Positions 1 to 5,437 of a stretch of DNA of 5,990 nucleotides are shown piece by piece. Origin of the DNA: HXMU1420-2 sp040830545 (GTDB taxonomy: Bacteria; Pseudomonadota; Alphaproteobacteria; Rhodobacterales; Rhodobacteraceae). Each line of letters begins with the position of its first letter. Position 1 is the stretch's first letter. Location: positions 1 to 5,990 of the forward strand of contig JBFOMB010000074.1 in NCBI GenBank assembly GCA_040830545.1, given 5' to 3'. The notes under the pieces were generated by a model, which had not been told where the DNA came from, made no database searches, and saw only the letters and a program-made list of their open reading frames with translations. The translations under genes were made by a program, and so were the position numbers.

Positions 1-11
1 TGACTGACTAG
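1..11 (+). other. Stops in all three forward frames at the tolR edge
   Basis: The first eleven bases, TGACTGACTAG, contain TGA at 1, TGA at 5 and TAG at 9, one in each forward frame. The TAG is in frame with the recognisable TolR C-terminus. Reading through it gives (x)TD-stop-DEVQIET, which still resembles the region before the TolR C-terminal domain. A single base change (for example GAG to TAG) would therefore account for it. Only two codons precede the stop, so this alignment is weak. The arrangement also resembles a three-frame stop linker, and an artefact at a contig end cannot be excluded. Confidence 0.75.
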
Positions 12-239
12 GACGAGGTCCAGATTGAGACACCCTTGGTTCACAGCGGGGGACTTGTAACGCGGTTGCGCGCGATAGCAGCGGAACGCAGCAGCGATCG
101 GGTCTATCTGCTGGCGGATGGGGCGGTTCGCTATGATGTGGTGATGCAGGTGATGGGTGCGCTCTACGCGGGCGGGTTTTCCGACGTGGCGCTGGTGACG
201 GATACCGGCGGGCCGACGCTGGACGAACCGGAGGGGTGA
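12..239 (+). CDS. tolR: TolR C-terminal portion (partial; upstream reading frame closed)
   Basis: The 75 codons encode the C-terminal periplasmic part of TolR, the ExbD/TolR-family inner-membrane protein that works with TolQ to energise TolA. The stretch LRAIAAERSSDRVYLLADG, followed by the VMQVMGAL and GGFSDVALVTD segments, matches the end of TolR in order and spacing, and tolA follows directly. The N-terminal membrane helix and the first half of the periplasmic domain would lie upstream of the window. Oddities: this frame has a TAG at 9-11, and the other two frames have TGA at 1-3 and 5-7, so the fragment cannot be joined to an upstream TolR as written. The Arg of the family's usual RAD motif (FFRAD in E. 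coli TolR) is Leu here (codon 111-113). A TTG at 36 is the first conventional start but would give only 67 residues, so independent translation is doubtful. It could be a nonsense pseudogene, a sequence error, or junk bases at a contig end. Confidence 0.82.
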   Translation, partial: DEVQIETPLVHSGGLVTRLRAIAAERSSDRVYLLADGAVRYDVVMQVMGALYAGGFSDVALVTDTGGPTLDEPEG

Positions 240-241
240 GG
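238..241 (+). promoter_or_regulatory. Ribosome binding site supporting the TTG start of tolA
   Basis: GAGG overlaps the tolR stop codon and lies 7 bases before the TTG at 249. A second purine-rich run, GGAGGGG (230-236), lies 12 bases before it. There is no other start codon between the in-frame tolR stop and this TTG. Confidence 0.6.
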
Positions 242-248
242 CTGGGCT

Positions 249-1352
249 TTGGACACCGGCACGAAAATTTCCGGCATAGCGCATGTGGGGCTGATCGGGG
301 CCGCGCTGTTTGGTGGTGCGTTTACCAGTGCGCCGCCACCGGTCGAGGTCCAGGATGTGTCGGTTGTGACAGCCGAGCAGTTTGCGGCCTTGCTGGAAGC
401 GCAGGAACCGCCTGAAACCGCGACCGAGCCCGAGGCCCCTACCCCGCCGCAGACCGAGGACGAGACGCCCGGCGTCACGCCGCCGACGCCGGAACCCGAA
501 GTGGACCTGACCGCGCCCGAAGCCACTGATGCGCCGGAGACCGAAGAGGTTCCTGAAACGCTGCCAGATCCACTGCCACCGCAGCCCGAGACCGAAGCCG
601 TGGACACCGCGCCGAGCATCGAGCCACCGCAGGAACTGGACACGCCATTGCCACCCGCTGCAACTGCGCGCCCTGAACCGCGTCCGGCGGAACGGATCGC
701 GCCGCAACCTGTGGCCGCGCCTCCTCCGGATACGCGTATTGATGATGCACCCACGCCGGACACTTCGCCCGATCCTGGCGCGCAAACGCCTGAGGAACAG
801 GAAGAAGCCACCGCGCAGGAAGAGGTGACAGATCGCATTGCCCCTGAAACCGCCGAGAGTGACAGCCTGGCCCCGGCGGCTTCGATCCGCCCGCCATCCT
901 CTCGCCCCCGCGCGCCGACCCGGACGGCGGAACCTGAAACGGACAACACCCGCGACGCTGTCAATGCCGCACTGGAAGAGGCGTTGGGTGGAACGGACAC
1001 GCCAGACCCGACACCTGTGCCCACCGGCCCGCCCCTGACCAGCGGGGAAAAGAGCGATCTGATCCTCGCCGTATCAAATTGCTGGAATGTGGGGTCGCTT
1101 TCGACCGAAGCCCTAAATACAACCGTTATAGTGGGGGTGAAGATGACCGAAGATGCCAAACCGATTGCATCGTCGATCCGTCTGATCAGCAGCTTTGGCG
1201 GGTCAGAGGCGGCGGCGAACCAGGCTTTTCAGGCCGCGCGACGGGCAATTCTCCGCTGTGGCGCGCGCGGCTACGCTTTGCCGGTGGAAAAATATGGGCA
1301 ATGGCGAGATATCGAAATGACATTTAACCCCGAAAGGATGCGCATCCGATGA
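249..1352 (+). CDS. tolA: TolA, inner-membrane-anchored periplasm-spanning Tol protein
   Basis: TolA transmits proton-motive-force energy from TolQ-TolR to TolB and Pal across the periplasm. The 367-residue protein has the three-part TolA plan. A weak N-terminal anchor covers residues about 9-25. A long linker, about 51-262, is dominated by Pro, Glu, Asp, Thr and Ala. A compact C-terminal domain runs from about 263 to 367, with TSGEKSDLILAVSNCWNVGS near its start and NPERMRIR at its end. Cys278 and Cys337 are the only cysteines and are placed to form a disulfide, as in the C-terminal domain of E. coli TolA. The linker is Pro/acid-rich rather than the Ala/Lys-rich helix of E. coli. To my recollection this is usual in Rhodobacterales. 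The TTG start is chosen because it is the only start after the in-frame tolR stop, has a GAGG site, and yields the expected MDTGTKISG N-terminus. The stop overlaps the tolB start (ATGA), implying translational coupling. Name by context and C-terminal domain; no search was done. Confidence 0.9.
   Translation: MDTGTKISGIAHVGLIGAALFGGAFTSAPPPVEVQDVSVVTAEQFAALLEAQEPPETATEPEAPTPPQTEDETPGVTPPTPEPEVDLTAPEATDAPETEEVPETLPDPLPPQPETEAVDTAPSIEPPQELDTPLPPAATARPEPRPAERIAPQPVAAPPPDTRIDDAPTPDTSPDPGAQTPEEQEEATAQEEVTDRIAPETAESDSLAPAASIRPPSSRPRAPTRTAEPETDNTRDAVNAALEEALGGTDTPDPTPVPTGPPLTSGEKSDLILAVSNCWNVGSLSTEALNTTVIVGVKMTEDAKPIASSIRLISSFGGSEAAANQAFQAARRAILRCGARGYALPVEKYGQWRDIEMTFNPERMRIR
1336..1347 (+). repeat. 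12-bp perfect palindrome over the tolB ribosome binding site
   Basis: GGATGCGCATCC is its own reverse complement. It covers the last codons of tolA and part of the likely tolB Shine-Dalgarno sequence (AAAGGA, 1333-1338), and ends one base before the tolB ATG. As RNA it could form a GGAU/AUCC stem with a GCGC loop that hides the GGA until ribosomes finish tolA. A 12-bp palindrome is expected about once or twice by chance in 6 kb, and the encoded RMRI peptide looks conserved, so a role is only possible. Confidence 0.35.
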
Positions 1353-2686
1353 AATGGGTGGTTTTTTTCGCCGCGACGGTCGTGTCGCTGACGCTGTCCG
1401 GTCTAACCGGGACCGGGGCGCTTGCCCAGTCGAGCGGCCCGCTGAGGATCGAGATCACGGAGGGTGTAGTGGAACCGTTGCCCTTTGCGGTGCCGGACTT
1501 CATCCCGAACGGGTCAGCAGCTGGCGAGTATTCCCGCAACCTCAGCCGGGTGATTGCGGCGGATTTGTCGGGCACAGGGTTGTTCCGCGAAGTGCCGGCA
1601 TCGGCCCATATCAGCAAGGTCACGGATTTCAACGCGCCCATCAAATTTGCCGACTGGAAGGCGATCAACACGCAGGCGCTGATCACCGGATCGGTCAGCG
1701 TGTCGGGTGGCAATGCGACAGTGCAGTTCCGCGTTTGGGACGTGTTTTCCGGGCAGGAACTGGGCAACGGATTGCAATTTGCAGGCCCCGTTGAGGGCTG
1801 GCGGCGCATGGCGCACAAGGTCGCCGACGAAGTTTACAGCCGGATCACCGGTGAAAGCCCCTATTTCGACAGCCGCGTGGTGTTTGTGTCGGAAAGCGGC
1901 CCCAAAAACGACCGCCGCAAGCGACTGGCGATCATGGATTATGACGGGGCGAACCTGCAATACCTGACCGACAGCGCAGCCATTGTGCTGGCCCCACGCT
2001 TTTCGCCGACCGGAGACCGGGTGCTTTATACCAGTTACGAGTCCGGATTTCCGCGTATCTACGTTCTGGACATCGGCAAGGTCACCCGCCGCGTATTGGA
2101 AAGCACCGATGGCATCATGAGCTTTGCCCCGCGGTTTTCGCCGGATGGCAAGACGGTTGTGTTTTCGCTCAGCCAAGGAGGAAACACGGACCTATATTCG
2201 ATGAACGTGAATTCCGGTTCAAAAAAGCGACTGACGCAAACGCCGTCCATCGAAACCGCACCCAGTTACTCGCCTGACGGCCGCCAGATCGTATTCGAAA
2301 GCGACCGGTCTGGCACACAGCAGTTGTACATCATGCCCTCAAGCGGGGGCGAGGCGCGGCGCATCAGCTTTGGCGAAGGGCGATATGGCACGCCGGTCTG
2401 GTCCCCTCGCGGAGATTTGATCGCGTTCACCAAGCAGGCCGGCGGGCGGTTCCATATCGGTGTGATGAAAACCGATGGCAGCGAGGAACGCTTGCTGACG
2501 GCCTCGTTCCTGGATGAAAGCCCGACATGGTCGCCAAATGGGCGCGTCATCATGTTTTCCCGCGAAACACAGGGCGCGCAAGGGCGGTCATCGCTTTACT
2601 CTGTCGACATCACAGGCCGCAACCTGCGCCCGGTTCGCACACCGGACGGGGGATCAGATCCCAGTTGGTCCCCGTTACAGCGGTGA
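1349..2686 (+). CDS. tolB: TolB, periplasmic beta-propeller of the Tol-Pal system
   Basis: TolB is a soluble periplasmic protein that exchanges between Pal and TolA during outer-membrane constriction. The 445-residue length is typical. A signal peptide (MKWVVFFAAT start, hydrophobic core to about residue 20) ends at ALA-Q, giving predicted cleavage after Ala26. Residues about 30-170 form the N-terminal domain, including the family-like DFIPNG and YSRNLSRVIAADLSGTGLF segments. From about 175 there are successive PD40 (WD40-like) propeller blades. Their signatures are PRFSPTGDRVLYTS (216-229), PRFSPDGKTVVFS (261-273), PSYSPDGRQIVFESDRSG (305-322), PVWSPRGDLIAF (349-360), PTWSPNGRVIMFS (392-404) and PSWSPLQR at the C-terminus. 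The ATG overlaps the tolA stop by four bases, with AGGA 10 bases upstream. No internal stop or frameshift is seen. The C-terminal partial blade is normal for TolB, whose propeller closes on itself. Confidence 0.96.
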   Translation: MKWVVFFAATVVSLTLSGLTGTGALAQSSGPLRIEITEGVVEPLPFAVPDFIPNGSAAGEYSRNLSRVIAADLSGTGLFREVPASAHISKVTDFNAPIKFADWKAINTQALITGSVSVSGGNATVQFRVWDVFSGQELGNGLQFAGPVEGWRRMAHKVADEVYSRITGESPYFDSRVVFVSESGPKNDRRKRLAIMDYDGANLQYLTDSAAIVLAPRFSPTGDRVLYTSYESGFPRIYVLDIGKVTRRVLESTDGIMSFAPRFSPDGKTVVFSLSQGGNTDLYSMNVNSGSKKRLTQTPSIETAPSYSPDGRQIVFESDRSGTQQLYIMPSSGGEARRISFGEGRYGTPVWSPRGDLIAFTKQAGGRFHIGVMKTDGSEERLLTASFLDESPTWSPNGRVIMFSRETQGAQGRSSLYSVDITGRNLRPVRTPDGGSDPSWSPLQR

Positions 2687-2693
2687 TCCGCTG
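2678..2693 (+). repeat. Hairpin with the tolB stop codon in its loop
   Basis: CAGCGG and CCGCTG form a perfect 6-bp stem around the tetraloop TGAT, and the tolB stop TGA (2684-2686) lies in that loop. No T-run follows, so it is not a standard intrinsic terminator. It could slow termination or protect an upstream RNA end, or be chance. Confidence 0.35.
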
Positions 2694-2700
2694 GTCTACG

Positions 2701-2730
2701 TTCCCATGTGGGGCGGCATGTGCTAATAAT
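2701..2730 (+). promoter_or_regulatory. Candidate sigma-70-type promoter before pal
   Basis: In the 84-base tolB-pal gap, TTCCCA (2701-2706, four of six matches to TTGACA) is followed after 17 bases by TAATAA (2724-2729). The latter is preceded by TG at 2721-2722, as in an extended -10 element. Transcription would begin around 2736-2738, leaving a leader of about 35 bases before pal. This would let pal-cpoB be expressed separately from tolB, fitting the high abundance of Pal. Motif-based only; nothing experimental. Confidence 0.4.
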
Positions 2731-2754
2731 TGCCATGTCTGAATAGAAAAAACG

Positions 2755-2762
2755 GAAAGAGG
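2755..2762 (+). promoter_or_regulatory. Ribosome binding site of pal
   Basis: The purine run GAAAGAGG ends 8 bases before the pal ATG, a good Shine-Dalgarno match at normal spacing. It supports the start that gives a proper lipoprotein signal peptide. Confidence 0.65.
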
Positions 2763-2770
2763 CAACGGGC

Positions 2771-3271
2771 ATGAGAGGGATTAAGTTGGCAGCGCTGGGT
2801 GTGCTGGTGGCAACGGTTGCGGCCTGTACGCAGCCGGACGACCTGACGAATTCCACAACGCTGGGCGGTGGGGCCGGGGCTGCGGGCAGCGCGTCGGACC
2901 CGACATCGGTTGCGTATTTCCAAGAGACGATTGGTGACCGGGTGTTGTTCTCCGTGGATCAGACCAACCTGACGCCCGAGGCAATGGCTGTTCTGGACCA
3001 GCAAGCCAATTGGCTGACCCAGAATGCCGAATACACTGCCGTGATCGAAGGCCATGCCGACGAGCAAGGCACGCGTGAATACAATCTGGGCCTTGGTGCG
3101 CGGCGTGCGAACGCTGTACAAGAATACCTGGTGTCTCGCGGTGTGGCCGGGAACCGGTTGAAGGTGGTCAGCTACGGCAAAGAACGACCCATCGAGATTT
3201 GTAGCGAGGAAAGTTGTTATTCCAAGAACAGACGCGCCGTGACGGTGCTGTCTAGTGGCCTGACGGGATAA
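2771..3271 (+). CDS. pal: Pal, peptidoglycan-associated outer-membrane lipoprotein
   Basis: Pal anchors the outer membrane to peptidoglycan and is the end point of the Tol-Pal machine. The 166-residue product has a short positively charged start (MRGIK), a hydrophobic stretch and a lipobox VAAC, with Cys19 as the lipidated residue. Thr at the next position is compatible with outer-membrane sorting. A Gly/Ala/Ser/Thr linker (about 20-48) leads to an OmpA-like domain (about 50-162). The diaminopimelate-binding signature is clear: VIEGHADEQGTREYNLGLG and then ARRANAV, with Asp97 and Arg111/Arg112 as likely ligand contacts. The VVSYGKERP and SKNRRAV segments close the domain. Two extra cysteines, Cys144 and Cys149 (ICSEESCYSKN), lie where E. 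coli Pal has none. I recall this pair in other roseobacter Pal proteins. The gene is preceded by a candidate promoter and followed 7 bases later by cpoB. Confidence 0.96.
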   Translation: MRGIKLAALGVLVATVAACTQPDDLTNSTTLGGGAGAAGSASDPTSVAYFQETIGDRVLFSVDQTNLTPEAMAVLDQQANWLTQNAEYTAVIEGHADEQGTREYNLGLGARRANAVQEYLVSRGVAGNRLKVVSYGKERPIEICSEESCYSKNRRAVTVLSSGLTG

Positions 3272-3278
3272 GACGAAC

Positions 3279-4109
3279 ATGCGCTTTGCTGCTGCCGCGC
3301 TGCTGAGTGTCAGCCTAATGACCTTGCCGGGCTATGCCTCGGCGCAGACGGATCAGACCCTTGCCGATATTCGGCAGGAGTTGTCTGTGCTGTATGTCGA
3401 AATCCAGAAATTGAAGCGTGAATTGTCCACGACCGGCAGCGCGACAACGAACACCGGCAGTGGGTCGGTGTTGGAGCGGGTATCGACCATTGAATCCGAG
3501 TTGCAGCGCCTGACGCAGCAGACCGAGCAACTGGATTTCCGCATTCAGCGGATTGTGACGGATGGCACCAACCGGATCGGTGATCTGGAATTCCGTCTGG
3601 TGGAACTGGAAGGTGGCGATATCTCGCAATTGGGGGAAACAACGACGCTGGGTGGGGATGCTGGTACATCGACACCTGCGCCCGCACCATCGAACACCGG
3701 TTCGGGCGGATCATCTGCGCAATTGGCCGTGGGCGAAGGGGCGGATTTTGACGCCGCACAAAAGGCGCTGGATGATGGACAGTACCGCGATGCAGCGGAT
3801 CGGTTCGCGGCTTTTAACGCTGCCTATCCCGGCAGCCCAATGGCCGCGCAGGCCAGCCTGTCACAGGGCAAAGCGCTGGATGCGCTTGGCGACACGCGTG
3901 AAGCAGCGCGGGCCTATCTCGCCAGTTTCAGCGCTGATGCAACGGGGCCCGTGGCGCCTGATGCGCTGACCGAACTGGGGGCTGCGTTGGGGCGGCTGGG
4001 GCAGACCGATCAGGCCTGCCTCACGCTGGGAGAAGTTGAAATCCGCTTCCCTCAGTCAGGCGCAGTCACCCGCGCGCGTCAGGAAATGACCAACCTGGGT
4101 TGCACTTGA
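3279..4109 (+). CDS. cpoB: CpoB/YbgF, periplasmic coiled-coil and TPR protein of the Tol-Pal system
   Basis: CpoB (formerly YbgF) is a periplasmic protein that, in E. coli, links Tol-Pal constriction to peptidoglycan synthesis by PBP1B. The 276-residue product has a signal peptide (MRFAAAALLSVSL start) with predicted cleavage after ASA (Ala22). Residues about 25-50 and 64-112 are heptad-like and probably form a coiled coil that trimerises, as in E. coli. A flexible Thr/Ser/Gly/Pro linker (about 113-150) leads to TPR-type repeats from about 155 to 275. These begin FDAAQKALDDGQYRDAADRF and continue with SQGKALDALGDTREAARAYL and LGAALGRLGQTDQACLTLGE. Two cysteines, Cys247 and Cys275, lie in the last repeat region. 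The start lies 7 bases after the pal stop and lacks a strong Shine-Dalgarno site (only GGGATAAG nearby), so translation probably depends on coupling with pal. Its end overlaps the tilS start. Confidence 0.92.
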   Translation: MRFAAAALLSVSLMTLPGYASAQTDQTLADIRQELSVLYVEIQKLKRELSTTGSATTNTGSGSVLERVSTIESELQRLTQQTEQLDFRIQRIVTDGTNRIGDLEFRLVELEGGDISQLGETTTLGGDAGTSTPAPAPSNTGSGGSSAQLAVGEGADFDAAQKALDDGQYRDAADRFAAFNAAYPGSPMAAQASLSQGKALDALGDTREAARAYLASFSADATGPVAPDALTELGAALGRLGQTDQACLTLGEVEIRFPQSGAVTRARQEMTNLGCT

Positions 4110-4123
4110 GGGATGGTGCAACC
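4098..4123 (+). promoter_or_regulatory. Perfect 8-bp inverted repeat spanning the cpoB stop and tilS start
   Basis: GGTTGCAC (4098-4105) and GTGCAACC (4116-4123) are exact reverse complements separated by ten bases, TTGAGGGATG. The cpoB stop (4107-4109) and the TTG at 4106 lie in the loop, while the alternative TTG at 4100 is in the stem. In mRNA the hairpin would cover the tilS initiation region and be opened by ribosomes finishing cpoB, a plausible coupling device. A stem this good with a short loop is expected about once by chance in 6 kb, so the case rests on its exact placement. No T-run follows, so it is not a standard terminator. Confidence 0.45.
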
Positions 4124-5359
4124 GATATTTCTTCGCTGGTCCGGGACGCGTTTCTGCCGGGGCCACCCAGAAAGCTTGGCGTAGCTGTTTCGGGTGGCGG
4201 TGACTCGGTCGCATTGTTGCACATCCTCCATCATTGTTTCACAGACGAAGCCGTTGCGCTGCATGCCGTGACGGTAGACCATGGGCTGCGCCCTGAGGCG
4301 CAGGACGAGGCCGTGAAGGTCGCGGATTTGTGCGAACAATTGTCTATCCCCCATTCAACGCTGCGATGGCGGGGATGGGATGGCAGCGGCAACCTTCAAG
4401 ATCAGGCGCGACAAGCGCGCTACGGCCTGATGACCGAATGGGCGCAATCCTATGGCATCAACGACATAGCGCTGGGTCATACCGCTGATGATCAGGCGGA
4501 AACATTTTTGATGCGCTTGTCACGTGCGTCCGGTGTGGACGGGCTGTCAGGAATGGGCGTGCGGCGGACAATCAACGGCGTAAACATGGTCAGACCCATG
4601 CTGCGGATCGAACGATGCCAGTTGCGGGACTACTTGCGCGACAACAATCTGAGCTGGATCGACGACCCATCAAACGAAAACACGGACTTTGACCGGATCA
4701 AGGCCCGGCAGGCCCTGGACACGCTGGCGCCGCTGGGAATCTCGGTCCGCGCTTTGGGCGAAGTATCAAAATACATGGAGCAGGCGCGCGAAGCGCTAAA
4801 CTGGTACAGCTTCCTTGCCGCCCGCGATTTTGTGCGTGTGGATGGCGGTGATGTCCTGATTGAACATCGCCGGTTGCGTATTTTGCCAACCGAAATCATC
4901 CGACGGCTGCTGAGCCGTGCGATTCTGTGGATCAATGGCCGTGATTACGCCCCGCGCAGTGCAGCGCTCAGCCTGTTTGCAGATGCGGCGAAGCAACGCA
5001 AATCCGCCACGCTGGGAGGGTGCCATATGCTGCATCAGGGTCCTTATGTGTGGATTTGCAGGGAGCTTAGCGCGGTTCAGAACGAGCGATCGATCCCGCC
5101 CGCAATCTGGGACAAACGATGGCGTGTCTGCGGCCCGAACGAACCCGGATGTGTCGTGAAACCACTGGGTCGGCGCGGTATTTTGCACTGCGAAGACTGG
5201 CGTGCGACGGGTCGTCCGCGCACATCGCTGTTGTCGTCGCCCGCCGTCTGGAAGGATGGTGATTTGATCGCCGCCCCGTTGGCGGGAAATGGGGCGGATT
5301 GGCGGGCAGAACTGGTCGGCGGGCCCGATGACTTCTTTGCCAGTCTTTTATCGCATTGA
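4100..5359 (+). CDS. tilS: TilS, tRNA-Ile lysidine synthase
   Basis: TilS (MesJ family) uses ATP and lysine to convert C34 of tRNA-Ile(CAU) to lysidine, changing its codon from AUG to AUA and its charging from Met to Ile; it is normally essential. The PP-loop SGGGDS occupies residues 31-36. It is followed by VDHGLRPEAQDEA (59-71) and the family signature GHTADDQAETFLMRLSR (126-142) with GVDGLSGM. The WIDDPSNENTDFDRIKAR stretch (186-203) is also typical. The remaining roughly 210 residues are the more variable C-terminal region usual for alphaproteobacterial TilS, here with five cysteines (308, 320, 344, 351, 364). Start: there is no ATG or GTG near the N-terminus after the in-frame stop at 4037. 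TTG at 4100 gives 419 residues; TTG at 4106 gives 417 and a neat TTGA overlap with the cpoB stop. Neither has a clear Shine-Dalgarno site, so coupling to cpoB is likely. The ATP site looks intact. Confidence 0.95.
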   Translation: MHLRDGATDISSLVRDAFLPGPPRKLGVAVSGGGDSVALLHILHHCFTDEAVALHAVTVDHGLRPEAQDEAVKVADLCEQLSIPHSTLRWRGWDGSGNLQDQARQARYGLMTEWAQSYGINDIALGHTADDQAETFLMRLSRASGVDGLSGMGVRRTINGVNMVRPMLRIERCQLRDYLRDNNLSWIDDPSNENTDFDRIKARQALDTLAPLGISVRALGEVSKYMEQAREALNWYSFLAARDFVRVDGGDVLIEHRRLRILPTEIIRRLLSRAILWINGRDYAPRSAALSLFADAAKQRKSATLGGCHMLHQGPYVWICRELSAVQNERSIPPAIWDKRWRVCGPNEPGCVVKPLGRRGILHCEDWRATGRPRTSLLSSPAVWKDGDLIAAPLAGNGADWRAELVGGPDDFFASLLSH

Positions 5360-5383
5360 ACCTGCGTCAATCATCTCTATTTT
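5356..5383 (+). promoter_or_regulatory. Candidate promoter before ftsH
   Basis: TTGAAC (5356-5361), overlapping the tilS stop, and TATTTT (5378-5383) are separated by 16 bases, each matching four of six sigma-70 consensus bases. The same site read as TTGAA...CTCTATTT (5375-5382) also loosely resembles a heat-shock (RpoH-type) promoter, which would suit ftsH, a heat-shock gene in many bacteria. The matches are modest and both readings are tentative. Confidence 0.3.
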
Positions 5384-5396
5384 AAGGTCAGACCTT
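5384..5396 (+). repeat. 13-bp palindrome in the ftsH leader
   Basis: AAGGTC and GACCTT flank a single central A, immediately downstream of the candidate -10 element. Its compact symmetry looks more like a site for a dimeric DNA-binding protein than an RNA stem, though an RNA stem UUAAGG/CCUUGA with a five-base loop is also possible. It is non-coding, so codon constraint does not explain it, but a palindrome of this size can arise by chance. Confidence 0.4.
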
Positions 5397-5399
5397 GAT

Positions 5400-5416
5400 C
5401 CGCCCGGCCCGGGCGG
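5400..5416 (+). repeat. GC-only hairpin in the ftsH leader
   Basis: CCGCCCG and CGGGCGG form a perfect 7-bp all-GC stem around GCC. It ends 9 bases before the AGGAG ribosome site and has no T-run after it, so it is unlikely to be an intrinsic terminator. It could be a stable 5' leader structure affecting ftsH translation or a pause site. Confidence 0.4.
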
Positions 5417-5425
5417 ACCGGCTGT

Positions 5426-5430
5426 AGGAG
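5426..5430 (+). promoter_or_regulatory. Ribosome binding site deciding the TTG start of ftsH
   Basis: AGGAG lies 7 bases before the TTG at 5438. It is the clearest Shine-Dalgarno site in the window and fixes this TTG as the ftsH start, giving the N-terminus MGNARNIAFW. Confidence 0.75.
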
Positions 5431-5437
5431 ATTCTCG

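Noticed and set aside
475..1038. Open frames in other phases across the tolA linker, including Arg/Pro-rich products
   Set aside because: They are shadows of the repetitive Pro/Glu/Thr codons; no ribosome sites or recognisable domains, and they lie inside tolA.
164..1159. Long antisense open frame (331 codons) opposite tolA
   Set aside because: Its product is a low-complexity Ser/Gly/Val/Ala string with no domain, as expected from the complement of a G+C-rich Pro/Glu/Thr-coding region. The + strand frame has clear TolA features.
2735..2746. Three-codon mini-ORF (ATG TCT GAA TAG) in the pal leader
   Set aside because: No Shine-Dalgarno site before it, and it would start at or before the predicted transcript start; too short to support as a leader peptide.
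2723..3280. 185-codon antisense frame over pal
   Set aside because: It is wholly opposite a well-supported Pal gene, and its product shows no recognisable domain or ribosome site.
5400..5416. Intrinsic terminator after tilS
   Set aside because: The stem is strong, but no T-run follows and the ftsH ribosome site comes right after, so a terminator call is not supported.
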